Shown: positions 1-12,492 of the stretch, piece by piece
Layout of the letters: every line of letters begins with the position of its first letter
Position numbering within the stretch: the first letter of the stretch is position 1
Made by a program: the position numbers and the translations under genes
Source: Phytophthora quininea
Lineage: Eukaryota; Oomycota; Peronosporomycetes; Peronosporales; Peronosporaceae
Assembly: GCA_011947345.1 (NCBI GenBank)
Contig: JAAVTG010000075.1
Location: forward strand, 310,001-374,000
Length of the DNA stretch: 64,000 nt
Direction of reading: 5' to 3'
Notes under the pieces: generated by a model
The model's database searches: none
What the model saw: the letters and a program-made list of their open reading frames with translations, nothing else
Told to the model about the DNA's origin: nothing

Positions 1-599
1 CAAGCGAACTCATAACGAACCAGAAGTTCTGCAAACCGGATGCGGTCATCGAGGATCCAGGAAAGCACGGGGCTCTTGGTACGGTTGACTTCTGCAAATG
101 ACAGGCCGAATGCCTCCTCCAGCAACAGGGGCAAGTCCCTGAACAGTATCACGAAATATGTCGCGATGAGTCCAATGGAGACTGTGAGCTGGAGAACCCC
201 AGATACGATTGCTCCTTTCAAGCCGAACGCCTGCGTCGCTAGACCATGGAACGAGTAAATCCCTTGCGAAATACCAAGCTGGACAAGTCGAAGTCTCAAC
301 GCACAGGCCACGAACGCGTAGATGGGCACAAGTACCAAGATTGGCAGCAGCCCACCAAGCAAGAAGGCGTATGGAAGTACTAGAGCCGTCGGGCCCACGC
401 AAGCAGCAGCTTGGATAATGGCGACATTTAGAGGCGAGCACTCTCCTGCCGTGAGATCGCTCAGCTCGAGGAATGTGTTGGGCGTCTCAAACAAGTCGTC
501 CTCATCAATTCCGTGCTGATCATCAATGGTGTAAGCGGACGCCTTCGGTCGGGTGGTGCGAGTTGTTACCTTGCGCGTCACTTTCACGGATCTCCCCAT
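1..599 (-). CDS. AAAP-family amino acid transporter, N-terminal part (runs off the left edge)
   Basis: An open frame starts at ATG 599-597 and runs off the window edge without a stop (about 199 codons). The first 55 residues are a hydrophilic, Ser/Thr/Arg-rich cytosolic tail. Then come hydrophobic segments beginning with PLNVAIIQAAACVGPTALVL, which resembles the first membrane helix of the amino acid/auxin permease (AAAP, SLC38-like) family with its conserved helix-breaking residues, followed by three further membrane segments. Family members are 9-11 helix secondary transporters that move amino acids, often with H+ or Na+. Substrate and subcellular membrane cannot be read from this part. The family call rests on pattern and hydropathy only. 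Confidence 0.7.
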   Translation of the reverse strand, partial: MGRSVKVTRKVTTRTTRPKASAYTIDDQHGIDEDDLFETPNTFLELSDLTAGECSPLNVAIIQAAACVGPTALVLPYAFLLGGLLPILVLVPIYAFVACALRLRLVQLGISQGIYSFHGLATQAFGLKGAIVSGVLQLTVSIGLIATYFVILFRDLPLLLEEAFGLSFAEVNRTKSPVLSWILDDRIRFAELLVRYEFA

Positions 600-757
600 T
601 CAAGAAAGCTCAACGCCAAAGCCTCCGATATGATCAATAGCCGCCATGATCTCGCGGTGACGACTCTTGAGTAGTGTCTTGCGATCTTCTGCGCTATCCG
701 TCCATTTTGGTTTTCGCGACCTCTTGAATGCGTCGTTGAATACGAGGTGGTGGACAA

Positions 758-1292
758 ATGCGACGAACACGGAGCATGGCGAGATCGAATGCATTGGTAG
801 CAACGCTACTGCTTAGTCTCCTGTCAGCAACGGATCAGATCGCCGAGATCGATGCCTTTAAGCACGCAGAAGCGTTTGAAAATTCTCCAGCCAAGAACGC
901 GTCGGAAGTGTCAGACGAGATCGTCGTGCCTGCGATGCTAGAAAGTGAGCAGGCAAACATGTCGGAGGAACCAGAGCCGCGAGTGCTACAGCCAATGGAA
1001 ATTTCTTCAACTACGTCGCAGGACGCACTTCCATATGGCGGAGCGTTGGTTGCTGTGGAAGCTACTGCGCTACTTGTCGGTGGCGCTACGATCGTCGTAG
1101 CGATCGGTGCCAAGATCAAAGCTCGCGCTTCGCTGGCCCAATATGAAGAAAGTAAGTGGTCGGTCTACTCTGGTGAATTCGTAACACACAGCGACTGAGG
1201 AGTTTTCTTTGACTTCCCAATGTGCAGCTGAGGAAGTGGACCCGATGCTGCAGTCGCTTTTGTACAGCGACATGGACTACGCTGCCATTTAA
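758..1292 (+). CDS. Small predicted secreted or single-pass membrane protein, unrecognised
   Basis: Two exons: 758-1151 and 1228-1292, with a 76-nt intron (GTAAGT at 1152, CAG ending at 1227). Splicing replaces a short read-through tail with an acidic end, EEVDPMLQSLLYSDMDYAAI. Translation could begin at 758 or, giving a better signal peptide, at ATG 776 (MARSNALVATLLLSLLSA). The middle is acidic and Ser/Glu-rich, followed by one hydrophobic stretch near residues 95-120 that looks like a membrane segment. This suggests a type I membrane protein with a short cytosolic tail. No RXLR or LFLAK effector motif is present. Function unknown. Confidence 0.5.
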
Positions 1293-1347
1293 GTCGAGAA
1301 GGTGATGATATCGACCAGCTCGTATTTGCTTCCGATACGTACTTTAA

Positions 1348-2333
1348 CTAGTTCTCGAGCGCGAAAGCTGCTTTGGAGTTCTGCAATACAGCAGCTGCGA
1401 GTTCTTCAGTCTCGACCCCACGGATTTGCGCCGCACTCACGAGTGCAAGATACACCATCGCAGGTTCGTTTACCCCAGCAGTTCCCTCTTGCAAGAGTAG
1501 CGGCAAGCCAGCAGACTCCTTCAACTCTTCAGTAAACAGTTCCTCCACATATTCAACAGCGGGGGCTTGATCAGGGGCGTCCGTCTCTAGCAGCAGAGTA
1601 TTAATCGGCAGAGCAGTACAGCAAGCTGCCGCCCTACGCATCCTCGGGTCCGACAACTGCTTCGCGTTCATAGAGAAGTAGAATCTCGTCCCTTGCAGCG
1701 CCATGAACGACCGCACCATCTCTGGAGCTCCGCTGTACGAGTGCAAAACAATAGCAGGTGGCAATCTACACCCCTCTGCACTTGACCTTGCAATATGTCC
1801 AGCAGCTTGCCATAGTATCCAACGCAGTGCACCACACACGTCCGCTCCAACTCCGCTGCCAGCTCTAGTTGCTCTCGAAATGCTGCTTCTTGCACGTCCA
1901 ATGGTACGCATCGTCCTCGAGCGCTTTTGCATAGCCCAATCTCGCCAACCTGCAGGAAGTCAAAGCATGGTAAAGGCAACTTCAACTTGCAAGATAATAC
2001 GTGTTTTGCTAGTCGTACACACGCTGACGGGTGGCGCGTCAAGATGTCTCGGAGTGTTATCAGAGTGCTCTCTTGCAGCTCATGGGTCCACCACGGATGC
2101 ACACCGAATGAAGGGACAATTTGCAGCGAATTATCGTCGCAAGTTTGCCTCAGAAGCTGCTCCAGGACTTCCCAGTCGGCCGCATGAGTGGCGCAAGACA
2201 CGACGTGGCTCAGATGGACGCTACGCGCTCGATTGCGCACCGAATCGAGCGTTCGACAGTTCCCTGGAGAGATCCTGGACCACAAACGTTCGTCATGCAG
2301 GTGGCAGTGCGCGTCGAGCAGCGATAATGTCAT
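1348..2333 (-). CDS. TatD-family metal-dependent deoxyribonuclease
   Basis: TatD enzymes are TIM-barrel metallohydrolases that degrade DNA from the 3' end. The metal-ligand motifs appear in order: DAHCHLHD (HxH) at the N terminus, GEIGL (Glu), VVHCVG (His), VLHSYSG (His) and LLLETDAP (Asp). Start chosen at ATG 2333, just before the HxH strand; an in-frame ATG at 2360 is possible. One intron is visible before VGEIGL (acceptor CCTGCAG near 1955). A second frame change near 1780, between LDILQ and LPPAIVLHSYSG, has no plausible splice signals and is best explained by one missing base in a G run. The fold appears complete, so the gene is probably intact in the organism. Confidence 0.8.
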
Positions 2334-2455
2334 TCTGCTGCCTCGCGCCAACCGCTTCATTCAAAAACTCGTATTTTGCCGAATAAGTTTTTTCAGTAGG
2401 TTTCAGTAAAAACCATCTTCTTCTTTTTTTTCTTTGAAAAAAGTTAAAATCAAAA

Positions 2456-4009
2456 ATGAGCGGAAGGCGCGAACGAGCTGTCTGGGGCTCCGCGGAGGAG
2501 CAGGTGCTGCTGGAGCTCTTCCGTCGGGCACGCAACAACCCGCAGATGCGGTCGGAGCGCGGCGTCAAGGCCCGCGGCTGGGAGACCATCGAGATGGAGA
2601 TCAACCAGCGCTGCAACCGCAATTTCGACAAAGGTGCAATCGCGTCAAATCGCCATTTTCATACAGAAAACCTTATCCTAAAAAATGTGATTAGACCAAC
2701 TCAAGTCCAAGTATGCGCGCATAATGCAGGAGTACGACCTGTATAAATCCATCGGAGCCGACCAAGTGCCTCTGGAAGACATTGACTGGGACCGGGAGAT
2801 CATGGAGCGCCCCAGATCGGTGTCGATCCTAAAGCAGTTCCGAGAGAATGGGTTCGCCCACGCAGTCATCTGCAGTCGCATAACGGGCGACAAGGCCGAT
2901 GATGAAGATGTTGAGCCGTTGGAAATGGCGCCAGAGTCTGCTATACATGCAGGAATTAAAGAGAGCTTGTGGTGGACGACGCGGAGCTGGAGATGAAGAA
3001 GCTAAAAGCTGAAGGCAAGAAGGAGCGCGCGTCGTGGCAGGAGTCGGAGGAGAGTCTGATGCTGTTCCTCTACTTGAGAGCCAAGAACGACCCGGACGTG
3101 CGCTCCGAGAGGGGCATCAGAGGACGCGGGTGGGTCGAAGTCATCACGGACTTCAATAAGCAGACTGGTCACCGTCTGGACAAAGGTAGGATGCTGATTG
3201 CTGGTAGCAAAAGGTAATTGCTGACTGAGTCACAAATGGACAGACCAAATCAAGTCCAAGTTTACGCGGATCATGTCCGAATACGACCAGTTCAAGACTG
3301 CCACGGGCTTTTCGGGCATCCCTGGCACCGCGCCGAAGAGCGACGAAGACTGGGAGAACCTGATGAGAGACCGGCCAAAGTTCCTCTTGCAACTTCGGAT
3401 GCTGAGGGCTTTCGCCACGTGGAGCTCTGCAGCCTGATTGCAGGTACGGCCACTGGGTTAACCAGGTAAAACATCCTCACACTGACTGCGCGTTTATCTG
3501 GATGATTGCACAACAGGGGATATGCCTACCGAGGGTTTGAAGCAGACAAGTCTGAGCGACTTTGTTGCTAGTGGGGCATTGCTAGTCCCGGACACACCGG
3601 CTGATGCCGCGCAGCCGATGACGCTGTCCCATGTTCAGATCCAACAACTGCCCAATACTGTCAGCGTGGCGCCCCAGCAACCGCTGGTGGTCATGAGCGC
3701 GTCTTCCTCTCAACCGTCGGGTGCAAACCCTGCCAACACTTCTTCATTCGACAGCACTCCGACGGCAGTATCCATTGCGGCCAGCTCGCTGCCGTTCCTG
3801 CTGCCAGCGACCGCAGCAAGTTTGGCGGCGCAAGGGCGGACGAACCAGACCGGTGCAGCAGCAGCAGCGGCGGCTGCAGATTCATCACCACCGCAGGACC
3901 CCAACTTTTTCACCCCGAGTTGCGCGACAACCTCAATACGTTTTTGAAGACGGCTACGGCGTACCTCGAGATGCTGATGAACGACCGCAACGAGGACAAT
4001 GACTTCTAA
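2456..4009 (+). CDS. Tandem Myb/SANT-like domain protein (probable DNA-binding)
   Basis: Two copies of the same about 110-residue module occur one after the other. Each starts with W-x-S/A-x-E-E, contains a SERG-hRGRGW segment, is split by a phase-1 intron after a DK codon pair (2634-2694 and 3186-3243) and resumes as DQhKSKaRIM-EYD. This matches the Myb/SANT-like (Myb_DNA-bind_3 type) trihelix modules found in eukaryotic regulators and in proteins tied to Harbinger transposons. The C-terminal third is Pro/Ala/Ser-rich with an Ala run, ending in a short helical NTFLKTATAYLEMLMNDR segment. Two single-base corrections, in a G run near 3406 and a T run near 3908, are needed to keep the frame. 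One further intron near 2910-2963 is not resolved. Likely nuclear; target unknown. Confidence 0.65.
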
Positions 4010-4463
4010 ATGAAGGTGGGGCGAGGCTGGCGCTGGTACCAGACTGACAGATGGCGCATTCTGAACTGCAACTGCAAGTGATTGATGCAAATCAATGTCA
4101 AGTCGTAATCTAAGAATACATGGCAAGGTGTTCGCAACTCGAAATGTCCGTGAGCAGCACAGTACGAGCAAGACGGACGCCATGTTCCATTTTCCTCTCG
4201 AAGGTAGAATACACGGAATGCACCGCGGTAAGCTTGTGTGGTGGCCAGTTTGAAGATGGGCGACGGGCTCATCAAATCGCCGCCATACAAAGCTCTAGTC
4301 ACCGATCTGTCTTTCCCATTTTTTGTGGCGCAAGGCCAAAATTCATATGTATGCCTTCTCTTAAGTCCGCATTTCGACATCAGATTCCCTCTAACCGAGC
4401 GGTCACTGTACTCTCCAACCATATGTCGCTTTCACAGTCCCCACTGTCACAACTTCATCGCAA

Positions 4464-7141
4464 ATGGAGTCATCTCCAGGCCGCAATGGGCGGCGCATTC
4501 GCCGCGCTCGAGCTTCGTGCTGCTGGAGAGCGACGGCCAGTTGTCCCCAGGACTGCTGCGCAGCACGCACAGCGACGGCGGACCATTACGGACCCGTCCA
4601 GGCCCAGGACGACCTGCTCAGTCCTTGCATTCCCTTCGAGAGTATACCCGCCGACTCCTTCGGCTCGTAGCGATGGCGGCGGAGCCAGAAGCGAAGGCGG
4701 AGGTGAGGACCGAGCCCGCAGGATGCATCTGGACTCGATCAGCGACCTGTTCCCCATGACGGGGGCCAGCGTCTTCACCAATCCAGCCAACATTGTGCCG
4801 ACCAGAGACGCCTCGATTCTCATCGACACGGACGTGCAGCAGGCCGCCGCGCAGGACGCGGGACACCGACTCGGCATGCAGCCTGCAGGATCCAGTATTC
4901 TCCACTCAGTGATGGAGCCGAAAGGAGAACTCAACAGACTGACCAGCACCAGCAACACGTCGGGCAGGAACTTGTCCTATGAAGGAGAGCAGTTGGGGAT
5001 GACGACCCCCAGCGACAACAGGTCCAGAAGCAGCTTCCTAGACGGGATTTCGCCTATGGAACCCGTGGAGAGAGGCGCCAGGTGGGCGTTCCGCCTTCGC
5101 CACTGCTTCAAACTGCAGGGACGACATTGGCACCATTGGCACATGCGACAGAGACTAGCGGCGCTCTGGAAGCGGATGGTGCCGAACTGGGACTCCATCG
5201 CACTCAAGTGTACCTTGATAATGGCGGTGCTGAGTGTGCCTATTGCTGTGGGTATCGCTGCGTTGCTTTCGGACGCAGCTCCTGAACACATTCACTTGGT
5301 GGCGCGATGCTCCATGCCCGGAAATTTGGCAGACTACTCGGCGTCGACGGCTTATATTGCTGCAGTGACGATCCCAACGATGAACAATTTCGTGCTCTTT
5401 GTCGTGTCGCTGTGGCTTGGTCTGCTATGCAGTCGCAGCCGTAAACGGGTGCTTCGGAGCGCACCTTGCAGTATCAGTTCCAACCTGAGTACGTGTGGAT
5501 GCGTTTGTTATTTCTTTACTAGCATTTTCTAACATTTTGTTTACAGAGTCGGCGTTTATGCTGCCATGCTATGAGGTTATCTGGTATACAATTGCTGCTT
5601 TGTCGGGTGTCGGCTTGGTGCTGTATTTCGTCAGCTTCCAAGTGTACTCAAATGGGGATGGCACCTATCGCGCTCTGACCATGGACCCTGACCCAGAGTA
5701 TCCGTGTAACGTTACCACACTACCGTCTGTGTGGATATTGCAGCTACTGCCGATGCTTATGATCCAACGCAGTGTTTCGCAAGAAGCCGTGCGGCGTGCA
5801 ATTCTGTATTCTGGAGGAGTGTGCATGCTGCTCACCGTGTGTTACATGACGTTGTACAAGACTGGACGTGACATTGCTGACGGTATTTCGATGGGCATCC
5901 ATGTGCTGCTGCTTGGGTTTTACCTTTGGGCCAAGTTTGTTTTCCATGCCCGTGCCACGTTCGACTTTTTCTTCATTGCTGCTGTGGTCACTTCGATCGC
6001 CAACCTCGCCAGCTCCATTATGGGCTTATCTGGCGTGGACCAGATATCCACGATGCCTATCGCGGACTGCGTTGTAGATGCTCTGGATGCGTTGATTGTC
6101 GTTGGTATTTTACTGTCATTACGCGCTGACACGCGGTATTGGCTTGCCATTGACGATGGAGGCTCGGGTGTCTCGTCGTCTTCCAACACAATGCGCCGGT
6201 ACGTAAATTTACTCTCGGAGCGTGGTATGATCACCAACTTCTCGACTCGTACGTCAGTGTACGACGTGCATCACATGATTGAAGAGCACCGGCACAACGT
6301 GGTGGATTTCTCAGCGCTAGCACTTGACTGTATCATTGCACAAGGCGCCACGTCTATTGTGATGCGTGGCACTTTGCGCAGGAGTTCTCCTGTCCGATCG
6401 CACTTAAAATCTATACAGATGTACAGGTAACAAACGAGGAAGTGGGGAGGTTCTCAAGAGAGACGGCTCTGAACGTGACTCTATCGCACCCGAACATCGT
6501 TCGCTTCTTCGGTTTGTGCGTGGTGCCTCCGTCTATCTCGCTCATTTTCGAGTTTTGTGAATACGGCGCGCTAGACGCGACGCTGCGTAAGAACCCCGAG
6601 ATCTGGACGCTTGCAGCGAAACTCAAGGCGTGGCTGGATGCCTGTCGCGCTGTTGCATACTTGCACAGCTTTTCGCCGCCACTTTTGCACCGTGACATTA
6701 AGACGGATAACTTCCTGGTGGGTCAGGACTTCCTGATTAAACTCGCAGACTTTGGTGAAGCCAACTTGCTTCGGCCACGGACGGACGGCACCATGACAAT
6801 CGCTGGTACAGTGGATTACATGGCGCCGGAAATGATCAAGGGCGGCAAAACAGCGCTACGACACGGCAGTGGATGTCTACAGCTTAATGATCACTTTGTG
6901 GCAGATCTTGGTGCCTGAACGAAGTCCGTGGGAATGCAAGTCACATCTGGAGGTGTATCGATCCGTCGCTAACGGAGAGAGACCGCCACTGCTTCCTGCC
7001 ATTCCGAAAGCCTGTGCCGACATCTTGGAGGCTGGTTGGGCTGCCAACCCCAGCGACCGAGTACCTGTGGAAGAAATCATCCCCAAAGTTCATCGACTCT
7101 GGCTGCTAGCGATGCACCAGAAACCTTTAAAGCGCACGTAG
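4464..7141 (+). CDS. GPCR-like seven-transmembrane / TKL protein kinase fusion
   Basis: A Ser-rich cytosolic N terminus is followed by about seven or eight hydrophobic helices between roughly 5200 and 6130, then a protein kinase domain at 6440-7130. Kinase motifs: HRDIKTDNFL catalytic loop, DFG (LADFGEAN) and YMAPEM; the domain looks TKL-like. Oomycetes are known to carry fusions of 7TM receptors to signalling domains, including TKL kinases, so a role as a plasma-membrane sensor feeding directly into phosphorylation is inferred. One intron is clear (5489-5546). Frame changes near 4500-4670, 6375 (VAIK-like strand) and 6846 (A run before YDTAVDVYS) each need one base. The N-terminal start is the least certain part. 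Confidence 0.65.
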
Positions 7142-7287
7142 GACTGAGTTTTATGTTATTAGGTGCTTCATGCTCACGCCGTGATCATCGGCAGTATTTC
7201 ATAGAGTAAGCCATCCAGACGATGAAGACTGGGACGAAGTAGCTTGCTACGAATGTTTATAAATTGTAATTCGCTTTTTGATCGATT

Positions 7288-8475
7288 TCACTTGTCTGCT
7301 TCGATGTAGATGCAGCTGGGAAGCGAGAACCCGTTGAAAGTAGAGCCCGTAGCGAAGCTATAAGCTCCCATGCGAGGAAACGTGATCCAGTCGCCGATGT
7401 TCAGAACTGGAAGCAACGTCTCCCTAGTGACGACATCCTTGCCATCCATCGTCGGGCCCCACACACTGCACGGCACAGCTTTTGCCGCATCATCAGCCGT
7501 GTTAAGCACCACTGGGTTTGGTACAGGACACAAATGGGGAGTACTGAAGGAGCCATGGTTGCCATCGTTAACGATGTACATGTAGCGCGGACCTTCATCT
7601 CCAGAGACCTTTGTCAGTTCTGGATCGATTCTTCGTCCAACCACGTTGACTGTAAGCGTAGCGCACGCCGACACAAAGTATCTGCCAGGCTCCGAGATAA
7701 TCTTGACACCGCTGTCTTCCGGGAACAACTCGTCCAGAGCTTTGTTGATAGCAACAGCCGCGTCTTCAAACGTGACAGGGCCGAGATCATCGCCAGCAAA
7801 ACCTCCGCCAAGATTAAGCAGTGTGAACTGGTAGCCAGCTTGTTCCCCACGATGAAAGCCTGTTTGGCTCTCACGATCGCATCCACGAAGGCACTAGCTT
7901 CCAAGACCCCAACACCGACGTGGAAGCAGACGCCTACGACATCGAGGCCAAGCTTTTTAGCAGTCTCCAACAACTTCGGTACTTCCAACATTGAGGAGCC
8001 GAACTTTGGACCGAATTGGTGGCGAGCCTTCGAGTCGTCGACTTGCAGTCGAAGCACCAGCTTGGCCTCGGGGAATTCTTGCTGCACCTTGAGCAGCTCC
8101 TCGCTGGAGTCGAAAGTCATGAGCGGTGCGTTATTTGCTCGAGCGTAACGCAAGTGCAGTCGCTGCTTCATGGTGTTGGCAAAGATGATGATCCGTTCAG
8201 GCGGCACTCCATGCTGCAGCGACATCTCGACTTCAGACTGACTGGCACAGTCGACGCCAGCGCCAAGTTTCGCTAATAGCGACAGCACTCGAGTATCCGG
8301 GTGGCACTTGACGGTGTAGAACGGCAGCACGAGGAAGTTGCGAGACCATGCGGCGATATTGGTTGGCCACGTGCTGGAGGTCGATGGTGTAGAAAGCTTC
8401 TTCTGCATTGGTTCCCAGGGACTCAATGTGCCCTCTGGAGGCAGCAAGCAGTCGTTCCAGTGAAGCAGTGACCAT
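7288..8475 (-). CDS. Ornithine/diaminopimelate decarboxylase-family enzyme (ODC-like)
   Basis: A PLP-dependent fold III decarboxylase; ODC makes putrescine from ornithine, the first step of polyamine synthesis. Visible motifs: FYTVKCHPD with the PLP-binding Lys, a Gly-rich LNLGGGF loop, EPGRYFV, and a C-terminal WGPTMDGKD. In canonical ODC the last motif is WGPTCD, with the catalytic Cys; here the codon is ATG (Met). This may be a divergent specificity or a regulator-like paralogue. Start is ATG 8475, because the same frame is closed by a TGA upstream. Two frame corrections are needed, near 8325 and in a G run near 7847. The whole barrel and sheet domain is otherwise present. Confidence 0.8.
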
Positions 8476-9437
8476 CTTGGCGCGGTAGTCGACAGGGAGT
8501 TCAGCAGGAGGTAAATCGATTGTGGGGAGGCATTTTCATTCGGCGGCGCAATCGCCCTGTTCACGCTGCCGCTGCCTGGCAAATGTGCGGTGGCGAGTCG
8601 GCATTGGCTATCTGACGAAGTGCTGGATTAGCTATGAACACCTCGCGGATCGGTTGCACAGACACTTTGGCCTATTACACGGCGTCAGCAGATTGTCGAT
8701 TCTGCTGCGAGTTTTAACAAAGTCGAATGAGGAATGAGTGCTGGCGCCATTGTGCCGTTGAATCTTGTGCTTGTGTCCGGCGCGAAGGTTGCGCTGCAGA
8801 AGATATCGTGTTGTTGACAAATGCCAACCAGCACTCTTTGACCCAAGGGCATTGCTGTGAGGCGTGCAAATGACTTGCAATGCGTGTACTCCCATTGGCG
8901 TGACGCAAAGGCAACTTCACTTCAACTAGAAGATGGGCCACTAAGAATGGCTTCAGTTTCTGCTTGGGGCCGAAGCGGCGTGATTGACGCGTCTCGCGTG
9001 CTTTCACAACATGACGGAGTCTCCTGGTCCTGCCATCATGCGCTTTGCCCCTGTGCGCTGCAGGCTTTGCTGTCCTAAACCTTTCCTGTTAAACACGGAG
9101 GTTGTTCCGATCCGACCAGCCTGCCCGAAGATTCGTTGCCGATCTACAGATCAATATTCAGCCAGGGGTTGGTTGACCATCGCTCCAGCATGCTCGCTGC
9201 GAAAAAGGTTGTCGTGCTGTCGGGCGATACAATCTTGAGGGCTCTGTGGGCAGCCGCGCTGTCAAATGGCGACTGTCGCTCTGTGCGTCCAGCGTCGTAC
9301 GCACGTCGAGCGAATGCTGGATGTAACCAACAGCAGGACTTCGCACTTCCACATAAACAATAACGAAGCGACGTGTAGCACTGCCAGCTGCCGCCACTTT
9401 CGTTTCCGCTCGCCAGGACGCACCCACCAACGATACG
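8476..9437. other. Intergenic region, no supported gene
   Basis: About 960 bases between the ODC-like gene and the MLO-like gene. Only short overlapping frames without recognisable domains are present. It probably contains the divergent promoters of the two flanking genes; no specific element could be defended. Confidence 0.5.
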
Positions 9438-12121
9438 ATGTCAACAATACGGAGGAGAAGAGCTCGACCTCGACCGACCAGCGTCCACGCCCCAGTCAAG
9501 ACCTCTACAATGCTCGCCACCTTACTACTCTGGCTGAACCAGGTCAACGCCAAGATGGCAGCGTCTCCAGTGCAGCGTGGGTTGGCAGTACCCATGAGTG
9601 TCGACAGCGTCGCCCTATCACTAGCCGCTGCAGGAGAAGAAGGCAGTGCCGTATGCAACAACTCCAAGGCCTTCCTGGGGGTCGGCAACACCGCCTGCAT
9701 GCATGAGAACCTCCGTACAGCGGCCTTCCTGTTGGCGGTGATCGTGGCGGTGTCCATCGGCTTCGAAAGACTCATCCACTTCATCCGCGGAGTCATCACA
9801 TGCCCGCAACTGCGCAAGATCGTCAACCGCATCTTCGAGGAGGTCATGATCATGGGCTTCCTGTCCATGGTCATCTTCACGCTAAACACGAGCGGCGCCA
9901 TGAAGTCGTTGGCGATCAACGCGCTGACAGCGTCCGAGCAGCTGCACTTCTACGAGTTCTTCCACTACATCGTGTTCCTGACCATGATCTACTTCATCCT
10001 AATCGTGTTACTGCTGCTCTTCATCGGTACAGTCGTGCCCAAACTCATCTGGAAGATGACGAACCACCCTGGAGACCGTGACGAAAGCACCGACGATATT
10101 CAGGACAACATCGAGCGGAACAACTTCAGCAGCTGCAGCAGCTTCAGCAGTCGAGATGACAGCCATCGCATGCGGCATTCCTTCATCCGGGACGTGTCTT
10201 CATTAGGACGCGACTTGAATTGTCAGAGCACCGGCAGTGCTGCGGAGGGCACTATGGACACACCGTCGGAAGACGTTTACACGGCGATTCACACTCACGG
10301 GCGAGTTGGAGACGGAGGAGCGTACCGTACAGCAGCTGTGAGGGCGAGAGCGCTTTCCGGGATGGACTTGGTGTTGGGGTCGCGAGCGTATAGCCTTCTG
10401 CAGCAACGCTATCAACGTGAAGGCTGGTGGTTCCGCTTCAACTTTCGTAAGCAGTGGAATCTCTGGAAGAGCTTTGAGGTGCTTGCGTACAATATCTGCC
10501 AGAACAGGAGCGGTTATCTGTACAAGAATCCTGTCGAAATGGAGCGACTATTCGGCGTTCGTTCGACGCCACCAGTGCAGCCGTGGGACCAAGAAACTGC
10601 GGAAAACGCGGACGATGCTAATGACGAGAAGTACCGCATGACGTACGCCAAGTATCACGTGCTGTGCATGCGCAACTTGCTGTACCACATGACAAACATC
10701 CACCCAAGCGCCTTCCTGATCCTCATCGTCATTTGCCTGCTCCCAGCCATTTTCCCAAGCAACGACCATTGGATCTTCCTCGGAGTTGGAGGCTTGCTGC
10801 TGCTCGTGAACGTCGTCATCTTTTCAAAGTACTCAAGATCTTGCGCGGCATCGTGGACGACCGCCTTAACATCATCACGATGAGGGACATTCAGAAGAGG
10901 CTCGAGAAAGCACTCAAGGTTTCCGAGCGACGAGGTCGACGGAGATGGCCCACCATCTCCGCTACCGATTCCACACCAGCGGTTTCTGTCGATGAGTCAA
11001 CCGAAGATGAGCTGAATCCCGCAGTGGAGAACTTGCAGAGTTTCGTGCAAGCTCGACGCAAGAAGGGCCCGCGGAAGTTCAAGGCAGCAGCGCTTGCTGT
11101 CCGTGCTGTGATTCGCATGCAGATGTCGGCGCTGTGCCACCAGCAGCTTCACTACCATGACAACCGATTCTGGTTTAACAGTCCGCGGCTGTTGCTTCGA
11201 CTCTTCCAGTTTGCAACGATCGGTCAAGCTTTTTATCTCGTGTGGTTCTCACTTGTGGAGGCACAAAGCGCTTCTGGCGCCTCGGCTTGGAGCGGTGGTG
11301 GATCAGGATTTTTGGCGGTCATGGTGATTTTTCCGGTGGTTGCACTCTTTGTGATCACACCACTCACAATGCCGAGCCTTGTTCTGGTTATGAGCCTCAC
11401 TGGCATTTTCGTTGACCTCAACGCCAACAATGGTGAAGACGGACAGAAGCGCCACAACGTAACTCGGGAGGAGGCGAAGACGCACATGCGTCTGATACGC
11501 CGATCGTTCCTTCGAAGCCACTACACTAGTTCGGGTATTCAGAAGCCCCAGGTAACATCCCCGACAGGCCCCATCGGTCGATCAGACTCTGCCAGTGGTG
11601 AGCAAGACGCGGTAGCTTCTCCAACCAATGTTTTCCTCCGCATTTATGACTCTCCATCATCCTCGGCCAATGCTCGACGCAGCAGGGCCAGCTATTACCA
11701 GAACAACACCAACTCGGTTGGTCGACACAATGGCTCGCTTGGACGCAACAACTCTCTTGGGCAATGGCTGAGAGGACACAGCAGATCCGTCGGCAGCATC
11801 GGCAGCGCTTCTGGAGCGGCGGATGATGTTGGATATGGGAGTTCGCGGCGTGCCTTCAACCTGGCAGCTTTCCAATCCATGGGCGGCGCTCTTCCTACAA
11901 CAAATGACACCGATAACCAGACCCACTCGCAGTCCGCATATTCCTACAGTTCCTGTAGAACCCCGCGGCCCACCAAGATGGCAGATATCAGTGCCCACGG
12001 CGGTCCGGCAATGAGCTGGAGCCAGGCGGACGTCGAAACAGAATCCCAAGTCGACAACAACGCCAGCAATGCGGACAACACTCAGGACGACGACGTAGAA
12101 CAGCCCCCAGCTCCGCCTTGA
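9438..12121 (+). CDS. MLO-like seven-transmembrane protein
   Basis: The N-terminal half matches the MLO family pattern: a first helix followed by ERLIHFIR, a helical loop ending in EEVMIMGFLSM, then a helix pair rich in I/V/L near 9960-10040. More membrane helices lie near 10710-10830, 11190-11260 and 11300-11420, followed by a long Ser/Asn-rich cytosolic tail. In plants MLO proteins are plasma-membrane calcium-linked proteins with C-terminal calmodulin binding; in oomycetes the role is unknown. One missing T in a T run near 10827 splits the frame; joining the parts gives a protein of about 890 residues. Start taken at the first in-frame ATG (9438); the first 40 residues are low-complexity and uncertain. 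Confidence 0.6.
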
Positions 12122-12492
12122 CGTCCTTCAAAGCGTATTGCTCCAAGTATGGAGGTTATCCAGACTTATAAGCGTGCTTACAAATCCAGGAGGTAGGATT
12201 TTCCTGCATTTCGACAAGCCATAAATAAGAATCACGGAGAGAGACACAAACGACTAGTGACACAACACTCACATAAAGACACCGCTTCCCCAGAGCAAGC
12301 GTTTTGGCTGGAGTAGATTGCCGGCGCCGGAGCCAACCCCGCACAACCAGTGAGTTTGCAGAAAATCAATGTTTCTTTAAGTGCATCATCCAAAAGCCAA
12401 AGCACTCGTACCATCAAGCAGCCCAGAGGCGAAACATTTTGAGTGATACGCCCGTCTTCGAATGTTCCCGTTCTCTTTGCAGCTTGATGTTC
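12122..12492. other. Intergenic region, no supported gene
   Basis: A 370-base gap between the ends of the MLO-like gene and the convergent BuGZ-like gene. Nothing recognisable was seen; presumably the two 3' UTRs and polyadenylation signals. Confidence 0.5.

Noticed and set aside
600..803. 67-residue gene on the minus strand between the first two genes
   Set aside because: It overlaps the signal-peptide gene at 758 and has no recognisable feature.
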